DNA of 64,000 bases from Aquirufa beregesia (GCF_011090385.1 NZ_SEWW01000002.1:361825-425824), one strand, 5' to 3'; shown: positions 44,301 through 51,879, numbered from the stretch's first letter. The notes: generated by a model not told the origin, from the letters alone. Made by a program: numbers and translations.

Positions 44301-44671
44301 AATTACAAGGGCAGCCTGGTAGTCAAGGGTTGCAGAAATCCTTGTCAGACTTAATCAAGGACATGGACAAAAATGAGTCCGACTTGGTGAATAAACGCTT
44401 GAATAATTCGTTGCAGCAGCGTCAGGATCAAATGCTACCGCGATTGATGGAAGCAGAAAAGGCATTAAAAGAACAAGGGGAAGACCCTAAACGGGAATCA
44501 AAAACGGCCTTGCAAAAATGGAAGGAAAACCCTCCTCCCAACTTAGTTCCTTTCCTAAAAAGGCAGAAAGAGAATCGAGATTTATTTCAACAAGTACCAG
44601 TGGATCTTTTGCCTTATTATCAGCAAAAAGTGATGCAATATATGGAGAAGATTAAGCAAAAAATGAAGTGA
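41378..44671 (+). CDS. Large membrane-anchored coiled-coil protein (DUF4175-like)
   Basis: A 1097-residue protein. Three membrane helices lie in the first ~175 residues (about 28-46, 52-70 and 155-172). A mixed region to ~500 is followed by very long coiled-coil and Gln/Glu/Lys-rich stretches from ~505 to 960, and a short ordered C-terminus (VPVDLLPYYQQKVMQYMEKI). The layout matches DUF4175-type proteins of Bacteroidota, whose function is unknown. The start is GTG at 41378; no ATG precedes the first helix. It is convergent with the DUF2480 gene. Confidence 0.82.
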   Translation: MYNPLQNQLRNYHWQLSRKELWKSLIHAAIWILCLAFFLILWEYLAWFSSAIRGIFLYAFFIGSAGILLFFVRKSVWDLMRPLNQGDYYQLAISLGKYLPTQHADALINVLQLQNQEPEHSIALWQAAIEEKQSFLKQYRWEDFIQLNELKKPFFLFLTLFALLGMGQLTFPNLFRKPSLRIWNYSFHYPKEIPFEFVVLNKPFQAVAGENTEFLIELKGKNLPSEVILHWEGERIPLNPTEKVNQFRGLIPAVQVEKWLQFEAGGYFSEPQLLPLVHRPGLKEMTMQLIYPSYLKKPSETIHQAIPLKIPEGTTVHWEMTSSGAEELGIQFQNKLLVDWASPNLLRTRYQLTRIISQSSGYQVVAKNAQMPVQKSVMQAIEVILDQRPSLQTQWLDDTLYYRFRVLNALIEDDYALGQMRLAYQIKRKSAKGLSVKKTQWIPIQKGAKRLEVEYIWRIDSLALQPGDQVHYRVEVSDQDGLHGPKWTQTGLQIWEYPELQRLEKKMDQQVDQAEKQVLNSLQKAQNMKQEINELTKRVQLGKEVDLKALQEVLDKEAALKKTIEELKKMQEQWMGQQMSFQQVDQAWMKKMENLQKMISQLWDPDMEKRRDALLKNWEKESATLWQKHLDQMRNQGKNMERELERLQQFYQELKVEKMMDESISRWKELAKKQEELSEKNNGKNEQELAKQQEALNKEVAEERKKLDEIAQEKKEIPGEQDLDKEEKLQEEMEENLDNAEENLKNKQSKQAETNQKKAAEKMKKLAKKLEEQQEQQESMEVALNLAQLRLLMEDLLQLSFDQERIMKAYKKIPTGDLAVRQISQEQNKLGEMATILEDSLISLGKKLMPLSQTITKETTNMKQRMQEASRMMKERKWDIVPVRQQEAMAATNQLAVLLSDLLRQVQDQAAQAKSGKKGKSKGNSKGNWGQRQQQLNQKARKMGAQSMMITNEELIKMAEEQAQIRQEMEQKMNELQGQPGSQGLQKSLSDLIKDMDKNESDLVNKRLNNSLQQRQDQMLPRLMEAEKALKEQGEDPKRESKTALQKWKENPPPNLVPFLKRQKENRDLFQQVPVDLLPYYQQKVMQYMEKIKQKMK

Positions 44672-44680
44672 TTTTTTCCT

Positions 44681-44713
44681 AACGCTGGCAAGGTTCTAAA
44701 CCTTGACAGCGTT
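44681..44713. repeat. Intergenic REP-like inverted repeat
   Basis: AACGCTG-g-CAAGGTT, a 3-nt loop, then AACCTTG-a-CAGCGTT: two 7-bp stems separated by one mismatch, ten bases after the DUF4175-like stop. No T run follows on either strand, so it is not a canonical terminator, though it lies between convergent genes. The CAAGGTT/AACCTTG core looks like a dispersed palindromic element. Confidence 0.7.
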
Positions 44714-44789
44714 GTCAAAACGAATAAGATTTTATACTTATTGTCCAATAAGTTGATATTCAAAAAGCAGGTAAATCTGACAGGAAATT

Positions 44790-45299
44790 TTATGATTTCT
44801 TTTTAAAAAGAGGCACCGTACTGCAAGGTTCACCAAAGAATAGGCTTTTCACCAAAGGCTGTAGTTTATGGGCAATTTGTACATAAGCATCGGTTGGAAC
44901 CGATTCTTTCGAACAGCCTTTAATCACCACTCTGGCCCCTTCTAGATCTTGAGTGACTAATTCATCAATACTTTGTTTGAACAGAATTTTCTCTAAATCT
45001 TCCAAAGTGCCAAAAACAATGGTTTTGGCATACGGACTTAGGTGAATACTTAATAGCATAAAAGCCCATGTTGGTATAATGGCATCATTACTACACCCAA
45101 CAGCCACATGTTTACCTTGATAGCTTGCCCAGTCATGTTCAGCAAGGAAATGACGAAAGTCTTTTTCTTTTAAAACTAGCTCCATGAATAACTGTGGCTT
45201 CATGTCCAAAAAGATTCGTTCACCCGGAATTCGCATTTCTTCTAGGTCCAATTGAATTAAACCACTTTGCTTTACTCGATTGACGATTTCCTCTTCCAT
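44790..45299 (-). CDS. DUF2480 family protein
   Basis: A 169-residue soluble protein. Family-type segments are EEEIVNRVKQSGLIQLDLEE, then LKEKDFRHFLAEHDWASYQG and AIIPTWAFMLLS. Function is unknown; the family seems confined to Bacteroidota. Its ATG overlaps the tsaB stop as TAATG, so translation is probably coupled. It is the last gene of the rpmH-rnpA-ctpA-tsaB-DUF2480 run. Confidence 0.85.
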   Translation of the reverse strand: MEEEIVNRVKQSGLIQLDLEEMRIPGERIFLDMKPQLFMELVLKEKDFRHFLAEHDWASYQGKHVAVGCSNDAIIPTWAFMLLSIHLSPYAKTIVFGTLEDLEKILFKQSIDELVTQDLEGARVVIKGCSKESVPTDAYVQIAHKLQPLVKSLFFGEPCSTVPLFKKKS

Positions 45300-45994
45300 T
45301 ATACTACTTTATTTCTAGGCTGAGTGCCCATGAATTCTTTCAAATAATCAGGTTCTAAGCTAACCAAATCTTGGAAGTTTTTGTTCAAATATTCTTGAAA
45401 GGCTAAAGACCCCATGAATTGTGCTTCAGGAAATAATGGTTCTTTAACAAATTGAACATCAGGATGCTGGCAGATGCTTTGCCATTTTTCTGCACCATTA
45501 CCAAAGGTAATTAAAAGCGTTTCTTGTAATTCAGCAAAGGAATGTTCATCCAAAATGACGGCTTTTGAAGCTTGTACCTCTTGCAAATCGTCTAGTTCAT
45601 AGCAGGCCGCATAAACCTCCATTCTTCGGGCATCTAGCATAGGAAGTAGTCGGACTTGAGAATTGCTCCTTTGGGTCTGACGGAAACCTTGGGCTAATAT
45701 TTTTAAAGTAGGTAGTGCTATTAATGGTATGTCCAATCCAAAACATAATCCTTTGGCTGTTGCTAAACCAATTCTTAAACCGGTATAAGAACCTGGTCCC
45801 ATAGAAACAGCTATGGCTTCTACATGGGATAAATTCAATCCATTTTCTTGTAATAGTGATTCAATTAAAACCGTTAATTGTTTGGAATGACCACCCTCTT
45901 CTACAATTAATTTTTGAGCTACTAACTCTCCGTTTTGATGGATCGCCACGGAACATGTAGGGGTAGAAGTTTCTATACTAAGAATCAAATTCAT
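45299..45994 (-). CDS. tsaB: tRNA threonylcarbamoyladenosine biosynthesis protein TsaB
   Basis: 231 residues. The N-terminal ASKHA motif is ILSIETSTPTCSVAIHQNG, and the TsaB/TsaD signature is VEAIAVSMGPGSYTGLRIGL. It works with TsaD and TsaE in t6A37 tRNA modification as a scaffold partner of TsaD. The ATG at 45994 is 1 bp after the ctpA stop and matches the family start; the upstream ATG at 46039 lies within ctpA. Confidence 0.94.
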   Translation of the reverse strand: MNLILSIETSTPTCSVAIHQNGELVAQKLIVEEGGHSKQLTVLIESLLQENGLNLSHVEAIAVSMGPGSYTGLRIGLATAKGLCFGLDIPLIALPTLKILAQGFRQTQRSNSQVRLLPMLDARRMEVYAACYELDDLQEVQASKAVILDEHSFAELQETLLITFGNGAEKWQSICQHPDVQFVKEPLFPEAQFMGSLAFQEYLNKNFQDLVSLEPDYLKEFMGTQPRNKVV

Positions 45995-45995
45995 A

Positions 45996-47666
45996 TTATT
46001 TTCCTGCCAAAATCGATTGAAAACGATTATTCTGTTCAAATAATTTTAAAGCTTCGCGAATGGAAGGGTCCTTAGAAAAAGACCATTCATTCATACCTTT
46101 TTGTAGGTAATAATGTTGGACAATCTCCTGTTCCAATAAAGTACTTATGTCTGATTGGTAGGCCGTCAATTCACGGTCTATATTGGAAGACCAATCTTTT
46201 CTAAAATTCTGAAGTGCGGGTTCCATGCTAGCGTAGGATTTGTCCTTTTTGGCTAATTCACTGATCACATGGAATTGCTTCTCAATCTGACTTTCAAATT
46301 TGAAATTTTGTTTTTTCAACCAAGTACAAAAGGCTTGATATTCGCTTGGACTTAAACTGAAATGTTTCGCTGCTGAAATACTTGGATGTGTACTCCGGAA
46401 ATAACAAGCATACAAGAATATCATGTGTTGCTTTTGGAGGGCATTGGTAAATGGCGAAGTACTGATTTTGTCCACCGTGATATCTGGAGTAATTCCACCT
46501 CCATCCACCACTTTACGGTGATTTTTGGTGAAAAATGTTTTACTATTTGAATCTTTTAAGGCCACTGCACTGCCATCCGGATTTCGATGTTGGTAGTCTA
46601 TGGCTTGGATGCAACGACCGCTCGGAATATAATATTTAGCCGTGGTGATCTTCATTTTGGTTCTGAAAGGTAAATCTCGAGTTACTTGAACAAGACCTTT
46701 TCCAAAGCTTTTTTGACCAATTAAAACAGCCCGGTCATAATCTTGCATCACACCGGCTACAATTTCGGAGGCAGAAGCAGAATGATTATTGATCAAAATG
46801 ATTAAGGGTAATTCAGGCTCCGTGCTCGGGTTGAGGGCATTGTACGTTTTATTCCATTCTTCCACTTTTCCACGAGTTGAAACCACTTCTGAGTCTTTAG
46901 GCAGGAATAAATTGCAAATGTCAACCGCCTGGGTCAACAGTCCACCAGGGTTTTCTCTCAAGTCCAAGATTAGTTTTTTCATACCCGCTTGCTTCAAGCT
47001 TTGCAAAGCATTTTTTAATTCTTTGGCCGCGGACGCATTAAAATCTTCTAATAAAATATACCCAACTCCTGATTGAATAATACCTGAATAAACGACATTT
47101 TTGATTTGAACTGTCTCTCGACTGACACTTATTTCTTGCGAAGTACTTTGGCCATTTTTTAAAACCTTGACTTGAATTTTTGTTCCAGCCTGTCCTCGCA
47201 ACAGTTTAGAGGGATCGGCCTCAGGCTTGTCAGAAAGAGCGATACCATTTACTGCTATGATTTGATCCCCAATGCCCAACCCTGCTTTTAATGCGGGGCT
47301 ATTTTCTTCAATGAAGGAGATGCGAAAAGTTTGATTGATTTCCGCAAGAATGATACCAATTCCTTGGTATTTTCCAGTAGTCATGGTTAAAAAATCCTCT
47401 AATTCATCTTCAGGATAGAAGACAGTATACGGGTCAAAGCTTTTTAGTAAGGCATCTATGGAAGTCTTTACTGCTTGATTAGGATTCACCTCATCCACAT
47501 AAAACTTATTCAATTCCTTGAAAACAGAAGCGTAGATATCTAGGTTTTTGGCAATTTCAAAGAAACGATCTCCGGGGGTGCTAAATGCTAAGATGCATAC
47601 GATACTGATTCCTGAAAGGGAGGCAATGAGCCATTTTTTAATGGACTTAGGAGATTTTTGTGGCAT
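45996..47666 (-). CDS. ctpA: S41 family C-terminal processing peptidase
   Basis: A 556-residue periplasmic serine protease. One N-terminal membrane segment (WLIASLSGISIVCILAF) anchors it. A PDZ domain lies near residues 90-170 (GIGDQIIAVNGIALSD). The S41 catalytic Ser is in INNHSASASEIVAG and the Lys in IGQKSFGKGLVQV. The family trims or degrades proteins from their C-termini. I use the ATG at 47666 (MPQKSPKSIKKW), which overlaps the end of rnpA by 20 bp. The longer frame to 47756 lies deep within rnpA. Confidence 0.92.
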   Translation of the reverse strand: MPQKSPKSIKKWLIASLSGISIVCILAFSTPGDRFFEIAKNLDIYASVFKELNKFYVDEVNPNQAVKTSIDALLKSFDPYTVFYPEDELEDFLTMTTGKYQGIGIILAEINQTFRISFIEENSPALKAGLGIGDQIIAVNGIALSDKPEADPSKLLRGQAGTKIQVKVLKNGQSTSQEISVSRETVQIKNVVYSGIIQSGVGYILLEDFNASAAKELKNALQSLKQAGMKKLILDLRENPGGLLTQAVDICNLFLPKDSEVVSTRGKVEEWNKTYNALNPSTEPELPLIILINNHSASASEIVAGVMQDYDRAVLIGQKSFGKGLVQVTRDLPFRTKMKITTAKYYIPSGRCIQAIDYQHRNPDGSAVALKDSNSKTFFTKNHRKVVDGGGITPDITVDKISTSPFTNALQKQHMIFLYACYFRSTHPSISAAKHFSLSPSEYQAFCTWLKKQNFKFESQIEKQFHVISELAKKDKSYASMEPALQNFRKDWSSNIDRELTAYQSDISTLLEQEIVQHYYLQKGMNEWSFSKDPSIREALKLFEQNNRFQSILAGK

Positions 47667-48072
47667 CTTTTTTGGTATTGCTAAATTCTTGCAAGACTTG
47701 CTGCATTTTCTTATTAATCCGATCAAAAGGCTCAATTGTAGAAGCAATATAAACAAAAGCCAGAAAATCTGGTAATTTCTCTTTCCCTTCTCCTAGATGA
47801 GAGGCTTTGTTCAGTCGATAAGCCTCTCGGATTCTTCTTTTGATGAGGTTCCTATCTACCGCTTTTTTAAACTTACGCTTAGGAACAGAAATGAGAATTT
47901 GAGGAAATTCCAATGGCTGTGGGCCAAATTGATATAAAACTCGAAAAGGATAGACAAACCGTTGTGCTACGATTTGACTATCCTTTTGGAATAGTGAATC
48001 TATGATTTTGACTTGCGTAAGCCGCTCGGATTTTTGAAAAGTAAACTTCACGTCATGAAACTTGTTGTACAA
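47647..48072 (-). CDS. rnpA: Ribonuclease P protein component
   Basis: A 141-residue, basic protein. The family signature is KKAVDRNLIKRRIREAYRLN, preceded by KSERLTQVKIIDSLFQ. It partners the RNase P RNA in tRNA 5' maturation. An in-frame GTG at 48051 (VKFTFQKSERL) is a reasonable alternative start, since the ATG adds seven residues not typical of the family. It follows rpmH, the near-universal order. dnaA is not adjacent. Confidence 0.93.
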   Translation of the reverse strand: MYNKFHDVKFTFQKSERLTQVKIIDSLFQKDSQIVAQRFVYPFRVLYQFGPQPLEFPQILISVPKRKFKKAVDRNLIKRRIREAYRLNKASHLGEGKEKLPDFLAFVYIASTIEPFDRINKKMQQVLQEFSNTKKDATKIS

Positions 48073-48111
48073 CTAAGCTAACCTGAAATCTTCTTTCCTA
48101 AGATCTAAGGC

Positions 48112-48267
48112 TTATTTTCCTCTCTTCTCGTCAGAAACTGAAAGTTTGTGACGACCTTTAGCGCGACGTGCTGTTAACACACGACGACCATTAGCTGTAG
48201 ACATACGCTCACGGAATCCGTGCTTATTTTTTCTTTTTTTAACCGAAGGTTGAAAAGTTCTTTTCAT
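48112..48267 (-). CDS. rpmH: 50S ribosomal protein L34
   Basis: 51 codons read by eye on the reverse strand: [20 protein letters not shown], then [20 protein letters not shown] and [11 protein letters not shown]. This is a full-length L34. It is the first gene of the run that continues with rnpA. The promoter TTTG-N18-TACCTTTG lies at 48312-48341, giving a ~39-nt leader. Confidence 0.97.
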   Translation of the reverse strand: MKRTFQPSVKKRKNKHGFRERMSTANGRRVLTARRAKGRHKLSVSDEKRGK

Positions 48268-48311
48268 TTCTTTAACATTTACATATTCGAAACTGATTCG
48301 AATTGGGTTTG

Positions 48312-48341
48312 CAAAGGTACAAAAAAAATATTTTTAACAAA
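48312..48341 (-). promoter_or_regulatory. Promoter of rpmH-rnpA (TTTG-N18-TACCTTTG)
   Basis: On the reverse strand TTTG (48341-48338), an 18-bp AT-rich spacer, then TACCTTTG (48319-48312). This is one of the best matches in the window to the Bacteroidota housekeeping consensus. The expected start is near 48306. Confidence 0.75.
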
Positions 48342-48595
48342 GCATTCGGTTTAAAAAATTAGAAAGAGTTTTTGAGTAGAGGGGCTGATGTATGTTTTAT
48401 GAGCAAATAGATACAGAGATTAATGCCAAATGACCCAAAACCTCAGCTCACCCATGATATGTTTAGGAGAAATGTTATATTTGAGTTTACGCTGTGCAGT
48501 AGCGTCATTGCAACCATTGTTAGGTAGAGTTATCGCTATTATGTAGAGGGTATATATTAGTTATAGCTAAACTTTAAATGAAATCAGTTTAAAAT
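48342..48595. other. Gene-free region upstream of the glycosylase-like gene
   Basis: The gap after the rpmH promoter holds no recognisable gene. It contains a possible -7 box TATATTTG (48476-48483, +) without a -33 partner and a small hairpin (ACGCT / AGCGT near 48495-48511). Composition is patchy compared with the flanking operons. Confidence 0.5.
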
Positions 48596-49303
48596 ATGGA
48601 AATTAAAGTAAATCATCAAAGTATTGAGGGAAATTGGATTAATCCTAATTCAATTAAAAATCCTCAGACTCTTGTATTAGGATCCTTTAACCCTTTTGAA
48701 AACCATTCTAAGTTAGTTGACTACTATTATGGTAGAAGTTCAAACCATTTTTGGAGGACCATAGCAATTAGCATCAATAAAAATGAAGATTATTTCTTTC
48801 AAAAGGGATCAGGATTTCAACGAAAAAAAGAAATCATGGATGATAGATTTTGCTGTCTTGACGTTATTAATTCAATCACTTTTTCCGCAACGAACAAACA
48901 AGTATTAGATTCTTATTTAAAAAAAGAAATATATTTCAATTTTAAAGACCAAAAAATATGGGCAGGATATACAGATTTTCAAAGAAAGGATAGAATACAT
49001 CTTGTAAGAGAATATAATCAGAGTATTTTAGAATTTTTAAAAGAAAATAATTCAATAAAAAGGATTATTCACACTATGGGAGCAAACAGAGTTAACTCCA
49101 AAGGAGTTAAGCCAAGGGAAAAAAGACTAAATAATTATGGATTTGATGACTTTTTTAATGAACTAAAATCAATCTGCAATAAAAAGCAAATTACTATAAA
49201 CTATGAATCATGGAGCCCAAGTGATTATGCGATTAAAAGGGGTAGCACTCCTAAGGGGAACCTCAAGAATTGGCTAGAATTAAATTTATATTTGACAGAT
49301 TAG
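48596..49303 (+). CDS. Uracil-DNA glycosylase superfamily-like protein
   Basis: A 235-residue protein. The N-terminal block TLVLGSFNPFENHSKLVDYY, then YGRSSNHFWRTI, has the form GS(F)P...YY...N.FW seen in Mug/hypoxanthine-type DNA glycosylases. The C-terminal SWSPSDYAIKRGSTPKG could be the second active-site motif. The intervening region is Lys/Asn-rich and unlike characterised members, so the activity is inferred only. The gene is clearly more AT-rich than its neighbours, stands alone and lies next to another orphan gene, which suggests acquisition by transfer. Confidence 0.6.
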   Translation: MEIKVNHQSIEGNWINPNSIKNPQTLVLGSFNPFENHSKLVDYYYGRSSNHFWRTIAISINKNEDYFFQKGSGFQRKKEIMDDRFCCLDVINSITFSATNKQVLDSYLKKEIYFNFKDQKIWAGYTDFQRKDRIHLVREYNQSILEFLKENNSIKRIIHTMGANRVNSKGVKPREKRLNNYGFDDFFNELKSICNKKQITINYESWSPSDYAIKRGSTPKGNLKNWLELNLYLTD

Positions 49304-49600
49304 AAAACCAATTCCGCTGTTCCACACATTCTAAAGGATCAAGTAGAACCAAAGATTTACCAAATCTTCAAATTTGACAAATCTGTTTTTTTGATAAAAA
49401 GAGTCAGGTTTTTTTTATCAGTTAATCGATACAAATAATTCATTTTATCATAATTGAGAAGTAAACAAACCGCTAATTTGCTATTGAACAAGTTTTGCCT
49501 TTTAGTTAGATTCGTTGAAACGAAAAAATGTTGTTATTTTCATGGTATTAAATGCTATTAAACTGTTTGTTTCATCTGAGAGAAAATCCCCAAGATAGTT
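49304..49600. other. Gene-free spacer between the two orphan genes
   Basis: 297 bp with no open frame of interest. It contains a weak inverted repeat, AAGATTT-acc-AAATCTT near 49351-49367, and T-rich tracts. I see no transposase remnant, tRNA or good promoter. Confidence 0.5.
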
Positions 49601-50449
49601 GTGAAAACACCTGACGGCATAGAAGAAATTATTTCATCTCGGAACAGCTCCCCAGAAGAAGATTTTTTGGGATATTCCCCTAATGAAATGGAGTATTTAC
49701 TTTATGATGCATTAGGAGAAAATTCACCTGTTCAATTTCTTGATGATATTGATGATCGTACTCTAAATAAAATGCCCCTTTTTCGAATTGTGGAAGCATA
49801 TATAAAAATCATTCAACGGGAAAAGCAAATTAAATTAACGCCACTGGGAGCCTTGCCCCGGAAGGTAATCACAGAACTTTATGATTTACGATTTTTACTG
49901 GACGATTTTATTGAAATCGGTTTATACAAGTTGTGGAAAGAGGAAGATTGTATTTCTATAAGAAGTGCAAGGCTAACCGCAGAATTGGCGGGGCTAGTTA
50001 GAAAAACAAATGGGAAATTGTCTCTGACTAAAGTGGCAATTAAATTATTAGAGACGAATAATCGGCAACAATTATTTCAATTTTTTTTTAAAGCTTTTGT
50101 TAATAAGTTTCCATGGAGCTATAATGATGGTTATCCAGAAGTGCCAGTTGGACAATTTGGTTGGGCATTTTCAGTTATTTTACTCGGCAAGTTTGGCAAT
50201 GAGGTTCAAACCGGTAAGTTTTATGCAGATCTTTATGGTAAAGCTTTTCCGAATCTGTATACATTTTTTCAAGATGATTCTTCCAATGAAGATAGGCAGT
50301 TTAATCGTTGTTATTCTATTAGAACCTTCAATCGTTTTATGCTTTGGTTTGGATTTATAACCATGGAGAAAAAAGAGATAATCAGCACATGCAATGAGCC
50401 AATTCAAAGTACATACATTTTATCCAGTGTATTTAAAATTACAAGTTAA
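49601..50449 (+). CDS. Hypothetical protein in accessory region
   Basis: A 282-residue, soluble, mostly helical protein that I cannot assign. The N-terminus SPEEDFLGYSPNEMEYLLYD and the next LTPLGALPRKVITELYDL recall uncharacterised proteins in which a conserved SP..M..LLY block precedes a possible winged-helix part. No catalytic motif is evident. The start is GTG at 49601; an in-frame ATG at the MEYLLYD position is the fallback. It stands alone with ~190 bp on its 3' side and no terminator hairpin. Confidence 0.65.
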   Translation: MKTPDGIEEIISSRNSSPEEDFLGYSPNEMEYLLYDALGENSPVQFLDDIDDRTLNKMPLFRIVEAYIKIIQREKQIKLTPLGALPRKVITELYDLRFLLDDFIEIGLYKLWKEEDCISIRSARLTAELAGLVRKTNGKLSLTKVAIKLLETNNRQQLFQFFFKAFVNKFPWSYNDGYPEVPVGQFGWAFSVILLGKFGNEVQTGKFYADLYGKAFPNLYTFFQDDSSNEDRQFNRCYSIRTFNRFMLWFGFITMEKKEIISTCNEPIQSTYILSSVFKITS

Positions 50450-50631
50450 GAATTCACAATATGCCATGTATTAATTTCTTGCTGATTACCCTATTACTCT
50501 AAATCAGGTTGAAATAAATAAATGGATGAACCTCCATACGATTAAATTGATTCATTTCTGGTAGTGGCTTGAATAAATTCCGATTATTCTCTCCCCAATC
50601 CCAATTATTCCCAATTTCTTCCGACAATCTC

Positions 50632-50639
50632 TATCTTTG
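50632..50639 (+). promoter_or_regulatory. Candidate -7 element (TATCTTTG) for the GT2 gene
   Basis: TATCTTTG ends 9 bp before the ATG at 50648, so the transcript would start at or just before the start codon. The in-frame GTG at 50639 shares its G with this box and is unlikely to be the start. No -33 TTG is seen. Confidence 0.45.
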
Positions 50640-50647
50640 TGAAATCT

Positions 50648-51424
50648 ATGAATTCACCTAAGGTTTCCATCATTACCGTTTGTTATCAGTCTGCGGCTAC
50701 ACTCCGACAAACCATCGAGAGTGTACTAGCTCAAGATTATCCTAATCTAGAATATTGGGTTATTGATGGCGGTTCCAAAGATGACAGCCTCTCCATTTTA
50801 AAGGACTACGAAGGTCGAATTTATTACATTTCAGAAAAAGATCAAGGCATATACGACGCCATGAATAAAGGCTTGGCGCGCGTATCGGGAGATATTATCG
50901 GTATGATTGGATCAGATGATTTTTATCCTGCTAACGATATTATTTCCTCTGTAGTTACTCGTTTTCAAGAAAAAGGCACGGACACAGTATATGGGGATAT
51001 TCAGTTTGTGGATCCAATCAGTGGAGCTTTAGTTCGGTTTTGGTCGGCTGGTGAATATCAACGCAACAATTGGCTTTGGGGTTGGATGCCTCCGCATTTG
51101 TCCTTTTATGCCAAAAAATCGGTATATGATGAAATTGGGCCTTTTCGGACCGACTTCACTTGTGCCGGCGACTATGATTGGATGTTACGAGCTTTATATA
51201 AAGCCAAAAAAACGGCAGCATATTTGCCCAAAACGCTCATGACCATGCGCAATGGAGGTACTAGTACAGCCTCTTGGAAGCATCGGTTGGTGGCTAATCG
51301 GGAAGATCGACAAGCCTGGAAAGACAATGGACTTCAACCTTACTTTTTTACTTTATTCCTAAAGCCCGTTCGAAAGATTTTTCAATTGTTCAATTCAGAG
51401 AAAAAAGCAGGTAGAGAATTGTAA
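50648..51424 (+). CDS. Family 2 glycosyltransferase
   Basis: A 258-residue GT-A fold enzyme. It opens with KVSIITVCYQSAATLRQTIE. The nucleotide-sugar site is in WVIDGGSKDDS, and the DxD-like motif is in MIGSDDFYPAND. The acceptor region includes GDYDWMLRALYKAK. It is of the WcaA-like type that adds a sugar to surface polysaccharide. The acceptor is unknown and no other glycan genes adjoin it. It is convergent with rpsJ across a strong terminator. Confidence 0.9.
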   Translation: MNSPKVSIITVCYQSAATLRQTIESVLAQDYPNLEYWVIDGGSKDDSLSILKDYEGRIYYISEKDQGIYDAMNKGLARVSGDIIGMIGSDDFYPANDIISSVVTRFQEKGTDTVYGDIQFVDPISGALVRFWSAGEYQRNNWLWGWMPPHLSFYAKKSVYDEIGPFRTDFTCAGDYDWMLRALYKAKKTAAYLPKTLMTMRNGGTSTASWKHRLVANREDRQAWKDNGLQPYFFTLFLKPVRKIFQLFNSEKKAGREL

Positions 51425-51426
51425 GT

Positions 51427-51530
51427 TATAATTTATAAATTATAGAAATGTGTATTATTTTTGAAAATGAAATGGCCTGTACAATCATTCATAATTTATC
51501 ATTTATAAATTATAATTATAAAAAAAGGTC
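51427..51530. repeat. AT-rich palindromes between GT2 and rpsJ
   Basis: A perfect 18-bp palindrome TATAATTTATAAATTATA (51427-51444) is followed ~65 bp later by a related copy (ATTTATAAATTATAATTAT near 51511). These may act as weak terminators or be remnants of a dispersed repeat. Confidence 0.6.
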
Positions 51531-51567
51531 TTTGCATTGCTACAAAGACCTTTTTTTGTGGAATTCG
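51531..51567. terminator. Bidirectional rho-independent terminator
   Basis: The stem AAAAAAGGTCTTTG / CAAAGACCTTTTTT with an 8-nt loop lies 7 bp from the rpsJ stop, between convergent genes. Confidence 0.88.
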
Positions 51568-51573
51568 AAATCA

Positions 51574-51879
51574 TTAAACTTTGATTTCAACATCAACTCC
51601 TGATGGTAATTCCAATTTCATCAACGCGTCCACAGTCTTAGCTGAAGAAGAGAAAATGTCAATTAAACGCTTGTAAGTGCATAACTGGAATTGCTCACGC
51701 GCTTTTTTGTTCACGTGTGGTGAACGCAAAACAGTGAATTTCTCAATCTTAGTAGGAAGTGGGATAGGGCCAGAAACAACTGCTCCTGTAGCTTTAACCG
51801 CCTTAACGATTTTTTCAGCTGACTTGTCAACCAATGAATGGTCGAAAGATTTCAACTTGATGCGAATTTTTTGATTCAT
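51574..51879 (-). CDS. rpsJ: 30S ribosomal protein S10
   Basis: 101 residues. It starts [20 protein letters not shown] and has the S10 signature [20 protein letters not shown], followed by [14 protein letters not shown]10 also serves in NusB antitermination. The ATG at 51879 matches the family; the longer frame to 51936 runs into the promoter. It stands alone with its own promoter (51948-51978) and terminator, not joined to fusA or to rplC/rplD. Confidence 0.97.
   Translation of the reverse strand: MNQKIRIKLKSFDHSLVDKSAEKIVKAVKATGAVVSGPIPLPTKIEKFTVLRSPHVNKKAREQFQLCTYKRLIDIFSSSAKTVDALMKLELPSGVDVEIKV

Noticed and set aside
44681-44713. Terminator after the DUF4175-like gene
   Set aside because: Strong stem but no T run on either strand, so listed as a repeat instead.
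48480-48545. GTTAGGT motif resembling an integron attC core
   Set aside because: No matching RYYYAAC core within the usual attC length, no integrase and no further cassettes seen.
48268-48595. Possible replication origin next to rpmH
   Set aside because: dnaA is not adjacent and no DnaA-box cluster (TTATCCACA type) is visible.
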